From positions 1 through 64,000 of the forward strand of contig JAPLAM010000092.1 of assembly GCA_026393275.1 (NCBI GenBank): a stretch of DNA of 64,000 nucleotides, in the 5' to 3' direction. The position numbers and the translations under genes were made by a program. Positions 46,183 through 55,067 of this stretch are shown here, piece after piece (position 1 is the first letter of the stretch; every line of letters starts with the position of its first letter). The notes beneath the pieces were generated by a model that ran no database searches, was not told where the DNA came from, and saw nothing but the letters and a program-made list of their open reading frames with translations. Source of the stretch: Arthrobacter sp. GTDB lineage: Bacteria > Actinomycetota > Actinomycetes > Actinomycetales > Micrococcaceae.

Positions 46183-46270
46183 CGCTCCTCATTCTAAGGT
46201 CCGGCGGGTCATTCTTCGCGGGCACCCGTAGGCCGGCCCGAGTCGCACCACCGGCGGTCGGGACCATAAA

Positions 46271-46288
46271 GTTACTCACCAGTAGTGA
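46271..46288. promoter_or_regulatory. possible operator in the ROK/acyl-CoA synthetase gap
   Basis: GTTACTCACCAGTAGTGA contains the imperfect inverted repeat TTACT-CACC-AGTAG and the short TCAC-CAGTA-GTGA. It lies about 80 bases before the acyl-CoA synthetase start. The pattern resembles TetR-type operators of fatty-acid genes, but it is short and unproven. Confidence 0.25.
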
Positions 46289-46368
46289 AATCGAACACAC
46301 CCGCCACGGGCCACACACTAAGGTTGGTCGTACCCACTTGCGGGTCTATGGATATCAAAGGAGCTATC

Positions 46369-48189
46369 GTGCGAGAAATAATTGTCCCGCCCCTGGTCAC
46401 CGTCCCCCCGGAAACGAACGCGACGGACCTGGTCCTGCGCCAGGCCGCCAAGGCATCCAACCCTGCCCTCTTCTCACGGCTTGACGCCGCCGGCCAGTGG
46501 CAGGACATCCGGGCCACTGATTTCCTGGCCGACGTTTCCCTGCTCGCCAAAGGCCTGATGGCCAGCGGTGTGGCGGCCGGCGACCGGGTCGGCATCATGT
46601 CCCGCACCCGCTACGAATGGACCCTCGTTGACTTCGCGATCTGGTTCGCCGGCGCCGTCTCGGTCCCGATCTACGAAACGTCCTCCCCCTCGCAGGTGGC
46701 CTGGAACCTCGGCGACTCGGGCGCCGTCGCAGCCTTCGGTGAGTCCGCCCACCACGAGGACATCATCCGACAGGCCGCGACCTCCGAAGGCCTGACCGGG
46801 CTGAGGCACGTCTGGCAACTCGAAGGCGACGCCCTCGACGAGGTCCGCGCCGCCGGCTCCGGGATCAGCGACGAGGCACTCGAGGCCCGGCGCAGCCAGG
46901 CCTCCCTGAACGATCTCGCCACCATCATCTACACCTCGGGCACCACCGGGCGGCCCAAGGGCTGCGAACTGACCCACGGCAACTTCGTGGAACTGTCCGA
47001 CAACGTGCTGGCCACCTCGCTGGGCCAGACCGTCCACGAACACGCCAGTACCATCATGTTCCTCCCGCTGGCGCACGTCTTTGCCCGCTTCATCTCGGTC
47101 CTGGCGGTGGCGGCCGGCGTGACCGTCGCGCACACCCCGGACATCAAAAACCTGCTGCCGGACCTGCAAAGCTACCGGCCCACCTTCATCCTGGCGGTGC
47201 CGCGGGTCTTCGAGAAGGTCTACAACTCCGCCATGACCAAGGCCGAGGACGGTGGCAAGGGCGCCATCTTCCACCGGGCCGCGGAAACCGCCATCGCCTA
47301 CTCGCGGGCCCGGCAGGCCGGCAAGGTGGGACTGGGCCTGCGGCTCAAGCACGCCTTGTTCGACCGGCTGGTCTATGGCAAGCTCCGCGCCGCGATGGGC
47401 GGCCGGGTGGCGCACGCCGTCTCCGGAGGCGGTCCGCTGGGCGCACGGCTCGGGCACTTCTTCCAGGGCATCGGCCTGCAGATCCTCGAGGGCTACGGCC
47501 TGACGGAAACCACCGCCCCGGTCACCGTCAACACGCCGTCGCTGATAAAGATCGGCACCGTCGGCGCACCGATCCCCGGCAACGCCGTGAGGATTGCCGA
47601 CGACGGCGAGATCCTCGCCAAGGGCGTCTGCGTAATGCGGGGCTACTTCAACCGCGACGACCTCACGGGCGAGGCCTTCGAGGACGGCTGGCTGCGCACC
47701 GGCGACATCGGCCAGCTCGACGACCAGGGCTTCCTGACCATCACCGGCCGGAAGAAGGAAATTATCGTCACCGCCGGCGGCAAGAATGTGGTGCCGGCGC
47801 TGCTGGAGGATCAGATCCGTGCCGACGCGCTGGTCTCCCAGGTGCTCGTGGTGGGCGACAACCGGCCCTTCATCGGCGCCCTCGTGACGCTTGATGAGGA
47901 GGCCCTCCCGGGCTGGCTGCAGCGCCACGGGCTCCCGGCATCGACCACGGTGGCCGAGGCCACCGAGAACCCCGCGGTCAAGGCCGCGGTCCAGGAGCTC
48001 ATCAACCAGGCGAACCAGTCCGTCTCCCAGGCCGAGGCCATCAAGTCCTTCCGGATTGTGACCTCAGACTTCACCGAGGCCTCCGGGCACCTGACACCGT
48101 CCATGAAGGTCAAGCGCGCCCAGGTGATGAAGGACTACGAGGACGTGATCGAGGAGATGTACGCCGCGAAGCGCCCCACCCACGCCTGA
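46369..48189 (+). CDS. long-chain fatty-acid--CoA ligase
   Basis: AMP-forming acyl-CoA synthetase of 606 residues that activates fatty acids for beta-oxidation or lipid synthesis. The ATP-binding motif is IIYTSGTTGRPKGCELTHGN, followed by YGLTETTAPVTVN, GWLRTGDIGQLDDQGFLTITGRKKE, cut as GWLRTGDIGQLDDQG, and the C-terminal lysine region near SGHLTPSMKVKRAQ. The GTG at 46369 has a strong AAAGGAG site. M. tuberculosis fadD15 (Rv2187) occupies the same relative place. The terminator at 48242-48279 follows. Confidence 0.94.
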   Translation: MREIIVPPLVTVPPETNATDLVLRQAAKASNPALFSRLDAAGQWQDIRATDFLADVSLLAKGLMASGVAAGDRVGIMSRTRYEWTLVDFAIWFAGAVSVPIYETSSPSQVAWNLGDSGAVAAFGESAHHEDIIRQAATSEGLTGLRHVWQLEGDALDEVRAAGSGISDEALEARRSQASLNDLATIIYTSGTTGRPKGCELTHGNFVELSDNVLATSLGQTVHEHASTIMFLPLAHVFARFISVLAVAAGVTVAHTPDIKNLLPDLQSYRPTFILAVPRVFEKVYNSAMTKAEDGGKGAIFHRAAETAIAYSRARQAGKVGLGLRLKHALFDRLVYGKLRAAMGGRVAHAVSGGGPLGARLGHFFQGIGLQILEGYGLTETTAPVTVNTPSLIKIGTVGAPIPGNAVRIADDGEILAKGVCVMRGYFNRDDLTGEAFEDGWLRTGDIGQLDDQGFLTITGRKKEIIVTAGGKNVVPALLEDQIRADALVSQVLVVGDNRPFIGALVTLDEEALPGWLQRHGLPASTTVAEATENPAVKAAVQELINQANQSVSQAEAIKSFRIVTSDFTEASGHLTPSMKVKRAQVMKDYEDVIEEMYAAKRPTHA

Positions 48190-48241
48190 GACGCCGGCCC
48201 CACGCAGAGCTGCATAACGCAGAACTGCACCACACAGAACT

Positions 48242-48279
48242 GAAAGGGCTCCCCCGGCCGCAGCCGGAGGAGCCCTTTC
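48242..48279. terminator. 17-bp hairpin between acyl-CoA synthetase and pyc
   Basis: Arms 48242-48258 and 48263-48279 pair at 16 of 17 positions around CGCA, and GAAAG/CTTTC ends give a partly U-rich 3' side. It lies between convergent genes and can serve both. Confidence 0.8.
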
Positions 48280-48297
48280 TGCTGTATGCCGCTGCCG

Positions 48298-51200
48298 TTA
48301 TTCGACGACCAGCAGCAGGTCGCCGCCCTGGACCTGTTCGACGGCGCCGACGGCGAGCCGGGCCACGGTGCCGGCCACCGGCGTCGTGATGGAGGCTTCC
48401 ATCTTCATGGCCTCGATGGTCGCGACCGTGTCCCCGGCCTTGACCGCGTCGCCGGCCTTGACCGTCAGGGTGACGGCGCCGGCGAACGGCGCGGCGACCT
48501 GGCCCGGCTGCGAGGCGTCGGCCCGTTCGGCCGCCTTGACGTTGCTGACCACGGAACGGTCGCGGACCACCACGGGCCGGGACTGTCCGTTCAACGTGCA
48601 CATCACGGTGCGCATGCCCTTCTCGTCCGGCTCCGACACGGCTTCCAGCGAGGCGATCAGCCGGACACCCTTCTCCAGTTCGATCTCGTGTTCCGCGCCG
48701 CGCTGCAGCCCGAAGAGGTAGTCGCGGGTGTCCAGGACGGAGAGGTTGCCATAGGATTCGACGCTCTTTTGGTAGTCCTTGGTGGGACCGGCAAAGAGCA
48801 GCCGGTTGAGGGTCTGCTGCACCGTCTTGGAGTCGCCCTTGAGGGCCGCACTGTCCTCGGCGCTGAGTTCCACGTCGCGGACCTTGATGCTGCGGCCCTG
48901 CAGGGCCTTGGTCCGGAACGGCTCGGGCCAGCCGCCGGGCGGGTCGCCCAGTTCGCCGGAGAGGAAGCCGATCACGGAGTCCGGGATGTCGTACTTCTGC
49001 GGGTTCTCGTTGAAGTCCGCCGGGTCGGCGTTGAGGCCCACCAGGTGCAGGGCCAGGTCGCCGACCACCTTCGAGGAGGGTGTGACCTTCACGAGCCGGC
49101 CCAGGATGCGGTCCGCGGCGGTGTACATGTCTTCGATCGCCTCGAAGCGTTCGCCGAGGCCGAGCGCCATCGCCTGCTGGCGCAGGTTCGAGAGCTGGCC
49201 GCCGGGGATCTCATGCTGGTAGACCCGGCCCGTCGGCCCCGGCAGCCCCGATTCGAAGGGGGCGTAGACGCGGCGCACGGCCTCCCAGTAGGGTTCCAGC
49301 GCGCACACATTGGCCAGGCTCAGCCCGGTGTCGCGCGGGGTGTGGGCCAGGGCGGCGACGAGGGCCGAGGCGGATACCTGGCTGGTGGTGCCGGCCAGCG
49401 AGGCTGAGGCCACGTCCACGGCATCCACACCGGCATCCACGGCCGCCAGCAGGGTGGCCAGCTGGCCGCCCGCGGTGTCGTGGGTGTGCAGGTGGACCGG
49501 CAGGTCGAACCTCTCCCGCAGGGCCGTCACGAGGCGTGCGGCGGCCGCGGGACGCAGCAGTCCCGCCATATCCTTGATCGCGAGGATGTGCGCGCCGGCG
49601 TCGACGATCTTCTGCGCCAGCTCCAGGTAGTAGTCGAGGGTGTACAGCTTCTCGTCCGGATCGAGCATATCCGCGGTGTAGCAGAGGGCCACCTCGGCCA
49701 CGGCGGTGCCGGTGTCGCGCACGGCGCGGATGGCGGGGGCCATCTGGTTGACATCGTTGAGGGCGTCGAAGATGCGGAAGATGTCGATGCCGGTTGCAGC
49801 GGCCTCGTTGACGAAGGCGACCGTCACCTCTTCCGGGTACGGCGTGTAGCCGACGGTGTTCCGGCCGCGGAGCAGCATCTGCAGGCAGATGTTCGGCAGA
49901 GCCTTGCGCAGCGCGGCCAGGCGGTCCCAGGGGTCCTCACCGAGGAAACGCAGGGCGACGTCGTAGGTTGCGCCGCCCCAGGCCTCGACGGAAAGCAGTT
50001 CCGGGAGCAGCTTGGACTCGGCGGGCCCGGCCGCTACGAGGTCGCGGGTGCGGACGCGGGTCGCCAGCAGCGACTGGTGCGCGTCGCGGAAGGTGGTGTC
50101 GGTGACGGCGACGGCCACCTGGTCGCGGAGGGCCTTCGCGAAGCCTTCCGGCCCGAGTTCGAGCAGCCGCTGGCGCGAACCGGCCGGGGCGTCGGCGTCC
50201 GCCAGGACGGGAAGCTTGTGCGCCGGGTCGCTGTGCACGGTGAGCTCGCCGTTGGGCTTGTTCACCGTGACCTCGGCGAGCCAGGTCAGCAGCTTGGTGC
50301 CGCGGTCCGCGGAGACGCGGGCCTTGAGCAGTTCGGGACGTTCGTCGATGAAGGAGGTCGCAACGTTGCCCGCGACGAAGTCCGGATCATCCAGCACGGC
50401 CTGCAGGAAGGAGATGTTGGTGGACACACCGCGGATCCGGAACTCGGCGAGGGCGCGCCGGGCGCGGGCGACGGCGGTCGGGTAATCGCGGCCACGGCAG
50501 GTCAGCTTCACCAGCATCGAGTCGAAGTGCGGGCTGATCTCGGCGCCCGAATACACGGTGCCGCCGTCGAGCCGGACACCGGCGCCGCCGGCCGAACGGT
50601 ACCCGGTGATCTTGCCGACGTCGGGCCGGAAACCGTTCGACGGGTCTTCGGTGGTGATGCGGCACTGCAGGGCGGCGCCACGCAGCTTGACGGTCTCCTG
50701 CGAGAGGCCCAAGTCGGCGAGGGTTTCGCCGGCGGCGATCCGCAGCTGGGCCTGGACGAGGTCGACGTCGGTGACTTCCTCGGTGACCGTGTGCTCGACC
50801 TGGATGCGCGGGTTCATCTCGATGAAGACGTGCTGGCCGGCCCGCTCGCCCACGGTATCGACGAGGAACTCCACGGTGCCGGCGTTGACGTAGTTCAGCG
50901 CCTTGGCGAATTTGACGGCGTCCCGGTACAGCGCCTGCCGGATGCCCTCGTCCAGGTTGGGCGCGGGGGCAATCTCGATGACCTTCTGGTGGCGGCGCTG
51001 AATGGAGCAGTCGCGCTCGAAGAGGTGCATGACGTTGCCCTCGGCGTCGGCGAGAATCTGCACCTCGATGTGCCGCGGCCGCAGCACTGCCTGCTCAAGG
51101 AACATGGTGGGATCGCCGAAGGCCGCGTCAGCCTCGCGCATCGCGGCCCGCAAGGCCTCGGGCAGCGCCTCCCGGGTGTCCACCCGGCGCATGCCGCGGC

Positions 51201-51693
51201 CACCACCGCCGGCCACGGCCTTCGCGAAGATGGGGAAGCCGATTTCGTCCGCGGCGGCGATGAGTTCCTCGACGTCCTTGGACGGCTGGCTGGATTTGAG
51301 CACCGGGACGCCCGCCTTGCGGGCGGCTTCGAGAGCGGCGACCTTGTTCCCGGCCAGTTCCAGGACCTCGGCGGGCGGACCAACGAAGGTGATGCCGGCG
51401 GCAGCTGCGGCACGGGCCAGGTTGGGGTTCTCGGAAAGGAAGCCGTAGCCGGGGTAGATCGCGTCGGCGCCGGACTCCTTGGCCACCCGGACCACCTCGT
51501 CCACATCGAGGTAAGCCCTGACCGGGTGGCCTTCCTCGCCGATCAGATACGCCTCGTCGGCCTTCTGGCGGTGGATAGAGTTACGGTCTTCTGTCGGGAA
51601 CACGGCGACGGTCTTGGCACCCAGCTCATAGCTGGCGCGGAAGGCACGGATCGCGATTTCGCCGCGGTTAGCCACCAGAATCTTGGAAAACAT
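48298..51693 (-). CDS. pyc: pyruvate carboxylase
   Basis: Biotin enzyme of 1131 residues that carboxylates pyruvate to oxaloacetate. The biotin carboxylase domain (residues 1-450) has ILVANRGEIAIRAFRA, the ATP loop KAVAGGGGRGMRRVD and FIEMNPRIQVEHTVTEEVTD, cut as EMNPRIQVEHTVTE. The carboxyltransferase domain starts near 530 (TDTTFRDAHQSLLATRVRT, metal-binding) and the C-terminal biotinyl domain carries the biotin Lys1097 in EAMKME. Length is typical. GGAGAA precedes the ATG. It stands alone, with a palindrome upstream. Confidence 0.97.
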   Translation of the reverse strand: MFSKILVANRGEIAIRAFRASYELGAKTVAVFPTEDRNSIHRQKADEAYLIGEEGHPVRAYLDVDEVVRVAKESGADAIYPGYGFLSENPNLARAAAAAGITFVGPPAEVLELAGNKVAALEAARKAGVPVLKSSQPSKDVEELIAAADEIGFPIFAKAVAGGGGRGMRRVDTREALPEALRAAMREADAAFGDPTMFLEQAVLRPRHIEVQILADAEGNVMHLFERDCSIQRRHQKVIEIAPAPNLDEGIRQALYRDAVKFAKALNYVNAGTVEFLVDTVGERAGQHVFIEMNPRIQVEHTVTEEVTDVDLVQAQLRIAAGETLADLGLSQETVKLRGAALQCRITTEDPSNGFRPDVGKITGYRSAGGAGVRLDGGTVYSGAEISPHFDSMLVKLTCRGRDYPTAVARARRALAEFRIRGVSTNISFLQAVLDDPDFVAGNVATSFIDERPELLKARVSADRGTKLLTWLAEVTVNKPNGELTVHSDPAHKLPVLADADAPAGSRQRLLELGPEGFAKALRDQVAVAVTDTTFRDAHQSLLATRVRTRDLVAAGPAESKLLPELLSVEAWGGATYDVALRFLGEDPWDRLAALRKALPNICLQMLLRGRNTVGYTPYPEEVTVAFVNEAAATGIDIFRIFDALNDVNQMAPAIRAVRDTGTAVAEVALCYTADMLDPDEKLYTLDYYLELAQKIVDAGAHILAIKDMAGLLRPAAAARLVTALRERFDLPVHLHTHDTAGGQLATLLAAVDAGVDAVDVASASLAGTTSQVSASALVAALAHTPRDTGLSLANVCALEPYWEAVRRVYAPFESGLPGPTGRVYQHEIPGGQLSNLRQQAMALGLGERFEAIEDMYTAADRILGRLVKVTPSSKVVGDLALHLVGLNADPADFNENPQKYDIPDSVIGFLSGELGDPPGGWPEPFRTKALQGRSIKVRDVELSAEDSAALKGDSKTVQQTLNRLLFAGPTKDYQKSVESYGNLSVLDTRDYLFGLQRGAEHEIELEKGVRLIASLEAVSEPDEKGMRTVMCTLNGQSRPVVVRDRSVVSNVKAAERADASQPGQVAAPFAGAVTLTVKAGDAVKAGDTVATIEAMKMEASITTPVAGTVARLAVGAVEQVQGGDLLLVVE

Positions 51694-52007
51694 AATTCTC
51701 CTGCATCATTGCGCGGTCGGTAAGTTGTCACAGTTTCTAAGACCTGTGCGCGCTTACACAAATCTTTGTGGCGACCATCACAGCATTATGCTTCATTTCG
51801 TACGCAATAAGCAGATCACCGGCGTAATGGCAGCGTCCGGGAGGGATCCCCGATATCGAGGCGGCCGCCGGCCCGGATGAGGCAGGTTTAGCCGGCGCAT
51901 CAACATATGATGAATGGGTGGGTGGCGCATGCACGCCCCCGGCCCAAGGAACGCACGGGCCGGCATGACCCCGTCCCGGCAACCGGCGTTAGGTATTGGT
52001 TTTTCAA
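51694..52007. other. 314-bp divergent region between pyc and parA-like gene
   Basis: No gene is seen. The left part is AT-richer and must hold the pyc promoter. CACAAA-TC-TTTGTG (51757-51770) is a perfect 14-base inverted repeat 64-77 bases upstream of pyc and is a plausible operator; no regulator can be named. TGTCACAG at about 51727 is a second short feature. The right half is GC-rich up to the parA-like start. Confidence 0.5.
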
Positions 52008-52877
52008 GTGCAAGTAGTCAGCATCAGCAGCCTCAAAGGCGGGGTCGGCAAGACCTCCGTGACAACCGGACTGGCGTCGGCCGCACTCGCAGCCGGCATC
52101 TCCACCCTCGTGGTCGACCTTGACCCGCACGCGGACGCCAGCACAGCCCTCGGCGTCCGTCCCGGCGACCAGCTGGACATCGGCCGCATGCTCAAGGCCC
52201 CGCGCCGGGCACGCCTCGCCGACAACGTGGTCCCCAGCGGCTGGGCGGAGCCCGGCCGCGCCGGCTCCCCCAACGGCTCCGCCAACCCTTCCGCCAACGG
52301 CGCAGCCGCACCGGTCCTGGATGTGGCCGTCGGGTCCGCCTACACCGGAATCTACGACCGGCCCGATCTGGGCCGCCGCGACCTGCGCCGGCTCTCCTCG
52401 GTACTGGCCGGTGCCGGACAGTATGATCTGGTCCTGATCGACTGCCCGCCCTCGCTCAACGGCCTGACCCGGATGGCCTGGTCGGCCAGCGACAAGGTCA
52501 CCCTGGTCGCCGAGCCCGGACTGTTCTCCGTCGCGGGCACCGAGCGCACCCTGCGCGCCATCCAGCTGTTCCGGCAGGAATTCGCGCCCGGTCTCTCACC
52601 GGCCGGCATCGTCGCCAACCGGGTGCGTTCCGGTTCTTCTGAACACAGCTTCCGGCTCGCCGAGATGCAGTCCATGTTCGGCGAACTGTTGCTGTCACCG
52701 CACATCCCGGAGCAGGCCAACTGGCAGCAGATCCAGGGTGCGGCCCACTCGATCCATCACTGGCCCGGCGACTCCGCCAAGAACGCCGCGGCCCTGTTTG
52801 ACGCGCTGCTGGAGAACCTGCTGCGGGCCGGCGATACGGAGTCCGCGGGCCTGGTCCGGGACCGCAGCCGGCGCTGA
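52008..52877 (+). CDS. ParA/MinD-like ATPase
   Basis: A 289-residue deviant Walker-A ATPase of the ParA family, which position proteins or DNA. It begins VQVVSISSLKGGVGKTSVTT with the signature lysine, then LVVDLDPHADASTALG, LVLIDCPPSLNGLTRMAW and a C-terminal domain. Residues 75-100 form an Ala/Ser/Pro/Asn-rich insertion. There is no parB beside it, so it is an orphan rather than the chromosomal segregation gene. GTG at 52008 is preferred; TTG at 51996 is an alternative and neither has a strong ribosome site. Confidence 0.88.
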   Translation: MQVVSISSLKGGVGKTSVTTGLASAALAAGISTLVVDLDPHADASTALGVRPGDQLDIGRMLKAPRRARLADNVVPSGWAEPGRAGSPNGSANPSANGAAAPVLDVAVGSAYTGIYDRPDLGRRDLRRLSSVLAGAGQYDLVLIDCPPSLNGLTRMAWSASDKVTLVAEPGLFSVAGTERTLRAIQLFRQEFAPGLSPAGIVANRVRSGSSEHSFRLAEMQSMFGELLLSPHIPEQANWQQIQGAAHSIHHWPGDSAKNAAALFDALLENLLRAGDTESAGLVRDRSRR

Positions 52878-52911
52878 GCCGGACGCCCCAACAACTCCCC
52901 CAGCAACGAAC

Positions 52912-52943
52912 TGAGGCCGCCTTCCCGACGGGAGGCGGCCTCA
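52912..52943. terminator. hairpin between parA-like gene and merR
   Basis: TGAGGCCGCC with its complement GGCGGCCTCA forms a 10-bp stem that continues with CCC/GGG past one bulged T, around a short GAC loop. It lies between convergent genes and is the likely terminator for both. Confidence 0.75.
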
Positions 52944-52965
52944 AACAGCTCTGAAGGAACGTGGA

Positions 52966-53562
52966 CTATCCGATCTTGCGGGCCGCCCGGCGCTTGCTGA
53001 GCTCGTCGTCCGGGAAGGACTGGTCCGTGGCGTGTTCGCTCGGAAGGGCAGCGAGGCTTCCCTCGACCTCGCGCCAGACCCGGCCGACGGCGATGCCGAA
53101 GACACCTTGTCCGCCCTGGACCAGGTCGATGACTTCATCTGCCGAGGTGCATTCGTAGACGCTGGCGCCGTCGCTCATCAGGGTGATCTGGGCAAGGTCC
53201 TCGACCCCCCGCTCCCGGAGGTGTTCGACGGCGGAACGGATCTGCTGGAGCGAGACGCCGGTGTCGAGGAGCCGCTTGACGACTTTGAGGACGAGGATGT
53301 CGCGGAAGCCATAGAGGCGCTGCGAACCGGAACCGGCGGCGCCGCGCACGGCGGGCTCGACGAGGCCGGTGCGGGCCCAGTAGTCCAGCTGTCGGTAGGT
53401 GATCCCGGCGGCTTTGCACGCCGTCGGGCCGCGGTAGCCCGCGTCTTCGTCCAGGACCGGAAGATCTTCGGTGAACAGCAGGCCCTGGGCACCGCTTGCG
53501 GGCACAGCTACGCCGGCCGTCGAGGCCTGCTTGAGCTCGCCTGCTTCGCCTTTCGGACTCAC
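52966..53562 (-). CDS. MerR family regulator (Rv1830/ResR type)
   Basis: A 198-residue MerR-like regulator. The winged helix-turn-helix reads GPTACKAAGITYRQLDYWARTG, shortened here to AAGITYRQLDYWARTG, followed by SQRLYGFRDILVLKVVKRLL and the dimerisation helix. It is the last gene of the gcvH-garA-ftsR-nuclease-merR series, where M. tuberculosis has Rv1830 (resR), reported to affect recovery after antibiotics. The GTG at 53562 has a perfect AAGGAGG; an upstream open stretch of 50 codons is probably leader. A palindrome lies 20 bases upstream of the start. Confidence 0.9.
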   Translation of the reverse strand: MSPKGEAGELKQASTAGVAVPASGAQGLLFTEDLPVLDEDAGYRGPTACKAAGITYRQLDYWARTGLVEPAVRGAAGSGSQRLYGFRDILVLKVVKRLLDTGVSLQQIRSAVEHLRERGVEDLAQITLMSDGASVYECTSADEVIDLVQGGQGVFGIAVGRVWREVEGSLAALPSEHATDQSFPDDELSKRRAARKIG

Positions 53563-53581
53563 GTGGATCCTCCTTGTCATG

Positions 53582-53597
53582 AGTTCCCGCGGGAACT
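53582..53597. promoter_or_regulatory. 16-bp perfect palindrome upstream of merR
   Basis: AGTTCCCGCGGGAACT is perfectly self-complementary. It lies in the leader of the ResR-like gene, 20 bases upstream of its start codon and beside the ribosome site, so a protein bound here could block transcription or, in RNA, mask translation. Autoregulation by the MerR protein is a reasonable inference. Confidence 0.5.
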
Positions 53598-53730
53598 TGC
53601 AGCAACAGCGCGTCTTTCGGGACACGCGTCGGTCCGGGACGGCGTTAAAATCATCCGTAAGGCCGGACCCGGCTGCACTGTCCAGTGTGACTTGCGCGGC
53701 TGTTGTATGCAATGGGAACTTGTACCTTCG

Positions 53731-53759
53731 ACGTTAGGCCTGCCGGAGCCCAAGGTCAA
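53731..53759 (-). promoter_or_regulatory. candidate promoter of the ResR-like gene
   Basis: TTGACC (53754-53759) and TAACGT (53731-53736) are 17 bases apart on the minus strand, in the 262-base gap after the nuclease gene. Transcription from here would give a leader of about 160 bases that includes the 16-bp palindrome. The -10 match is modest. Confidence 0.4.
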
Positions 53760-53824
53760 AGACGTTGGGGCTATTGCCGGGGCGTGTCGAAAGTTTCGAC
53801 CTCGACTTTAAGCTTTGGGCCGCT

Positions 53825-54328
53825 TCAGCCGGCAAAATCCTCGGGTTCGACGTCGTCGAGGAACTCCCGGAAGCGGCGCAGCTCCCCCTCTTCGTCAACA
53901 GCGGGCCCCGGCTGGGCTTCTTCGCCGTCGTCGTGCTCGGTGATCCGCACGCCGGCTTCCTCCATCACGGCGTCGGCGCACCAGATCCGGCATTGCGCCC
54001 GCAACGCCAGGGCCAGGGCATCGGAGGCCCTGGAGCTGACGGTGGTGCCGTCGTCGAACTGGAGTTGGCCGTAGAAGATGTTGTCCTCCACCGCCACGAT
54101 GTTCACGCTGACGATGGTGTGGCCAAGTGCCTCGACGACGTCCACCAGCAGGTCATGCGTCATGGGCCGCGGCGGGACCACACCCTGCTGGGCCAGGGCG
54201 ATCGCGCTGGCCTCCGGGGTGCCGATCCAGATCGGAACATGGCGCTCCCCGTGCAGTTCCTTGAGCAGGACAAGCGGCTGGTTGGACGGCAGCTCGATCC
54301 GCACGCCGACGATTTCCACCTCGATCAT
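53825..54328 (-). CDS. bifunctional nuclease family protein (DUF151)
   Basis: A 167-residue DUF151 protein; plant and bacterial members have been described with RNase and DNase activity, and in actinobacteria the role is not clear. The family core is visible as VLLKELHGERHVPIWIGTPE, cut as LHGERHVPIWIGTPEA, then AIALAQQGVVPPRPMTHDLL and SRASDALALALRAQC. The C-terminus is an acidic tail ending DDVEPEDFAG. Its ATG overlaps the ftsR stop by one base (TGATG), and the order matches M. tuberculosis Rv1828-Rv1829. Confidence 0.9.
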   Translation of the reverse strand: MIEVEIVGVRIELPSNQPLVLLKELHGERHVPIWIGTPEASAIALAQQGVVPPRPMTHDLLVDVVEALGHTIVSVNIVAVEDNIFYGQLQFDDGTTVSSRASDALALALRAQCRIWCADAVMEEAGVRITEHDDGEEAQPGPAVDEEGELRRFREFLDDVEPEDFAG

Positions 54329-55044
54329 CAGCTGTCCATCCTCGAGATGCGGTCCTGGACCAGGGCCCGGTGCAGGGATAGGCAGAGCTCGCTGATCTCC
54401 CGCGCAGCCTCGGCGGCACGGGCGTGCGAGGCGGCGTCCTTACGCGACATCAGGGTGGCCACCGCCCGTTCCACTAACCCGAATTCACGGTCGGCAGCGG
54501 CCTGGAAGGGCCTCAGGTGGCGGGGTTCCAGGCCGTGGCTTTCCAGCTGCACGCACGCGCGGGCGACCTGCAGGGCGTGTTCGTCGAAATTGCCGTTGAC
54601 ATGCCCGATCAGGCCGAAGCTAAGCAGCGACTCCAGCAGCGGGACGCTTGCCCCGGACTCGGCGCGGAGCTGTTCTTCGCTTAGCCGGCGCACCCGGTTG
54701 CTCAACTCCGAGGCGAGTTCCGCCGAGACGATCCGCGGTGAAACCGTGACGCCCGGGGGCAGGTTGTCCGGGCGTTCGCCGCGGTCGATTGCGTCGAGGT
54801 AATCCTTGATCACCTTCAGCGGCAGGTACTGGTCGCGCTGCAGGGCCAGCACGAAGCGGAGGCGTTCGACGTCGCTCTCGGAGTACTGACGGTAACCCGC
54901 AGGGGTTCGCTGCGGGTTGATGAGTCCTTTTTCCTCAAGGAATCTGATTTTTGACGCGGTCATGGACGGGAAGTCGTCGCTCAGTTGAGCCAGGACCTCC
55001 CCGATGTTCAGGACCTGGGGTCCGCGCCGTTCGGCTTGTGCCAT
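54328..55044 (-). CDS. ftsR: MerR family regulator FtsR
   Basis: A 238-residue MerR-type regulator. The helix-turn-helix is LNIGEVLAQLSDDFPSMTAS followed by KIRFLEEKGLINPQRTPAGY, then SDVERLRFVLALQRDQYLPL. FtsR of Corynebacterium glutamicum, encoded beside odhI in the same order, activates ftsZ. Here garA lies 23 bases upstream and the nuclease overlaps downstream. ATG at 55044 is chosen over TTG 55056; none has a strong ribosome site. Its probable target is the inverted repeat at 16564-16582 upstream of ftsZ. Confidence 0.9.
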   Translation of the reverse strand: MAQAERRGPQVLNIGEVLAQLSDDFPSMTASKIRFLEEKGLINPQRTPAGYRQYSESDVERLRFVLALQRDQYLPLKVIKDYLDAIDRGERPDNLPPGVTVSPRIVSAELASELSNRVRRLSEEQLRAESGASVPLLESLLSFGLIGHVNGNFDEHALQVARACVQLESHGLEPRHLRPFQAAADREFGLVERAVATLMSRKDAASHARAAEAAREISELCLSLHRALVQDRISRMDS

Positions 55045-55067
55045 GGCCACCGGCAATTACCCCGATA

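Noticed and set aside
52008..52877. Chromosomal parA of a parABS segregation locus
   Set aside because: No parB or parS-like palindrome lies beside it, and it stands by the garA-ftsR block rather than near the replication origin genes.
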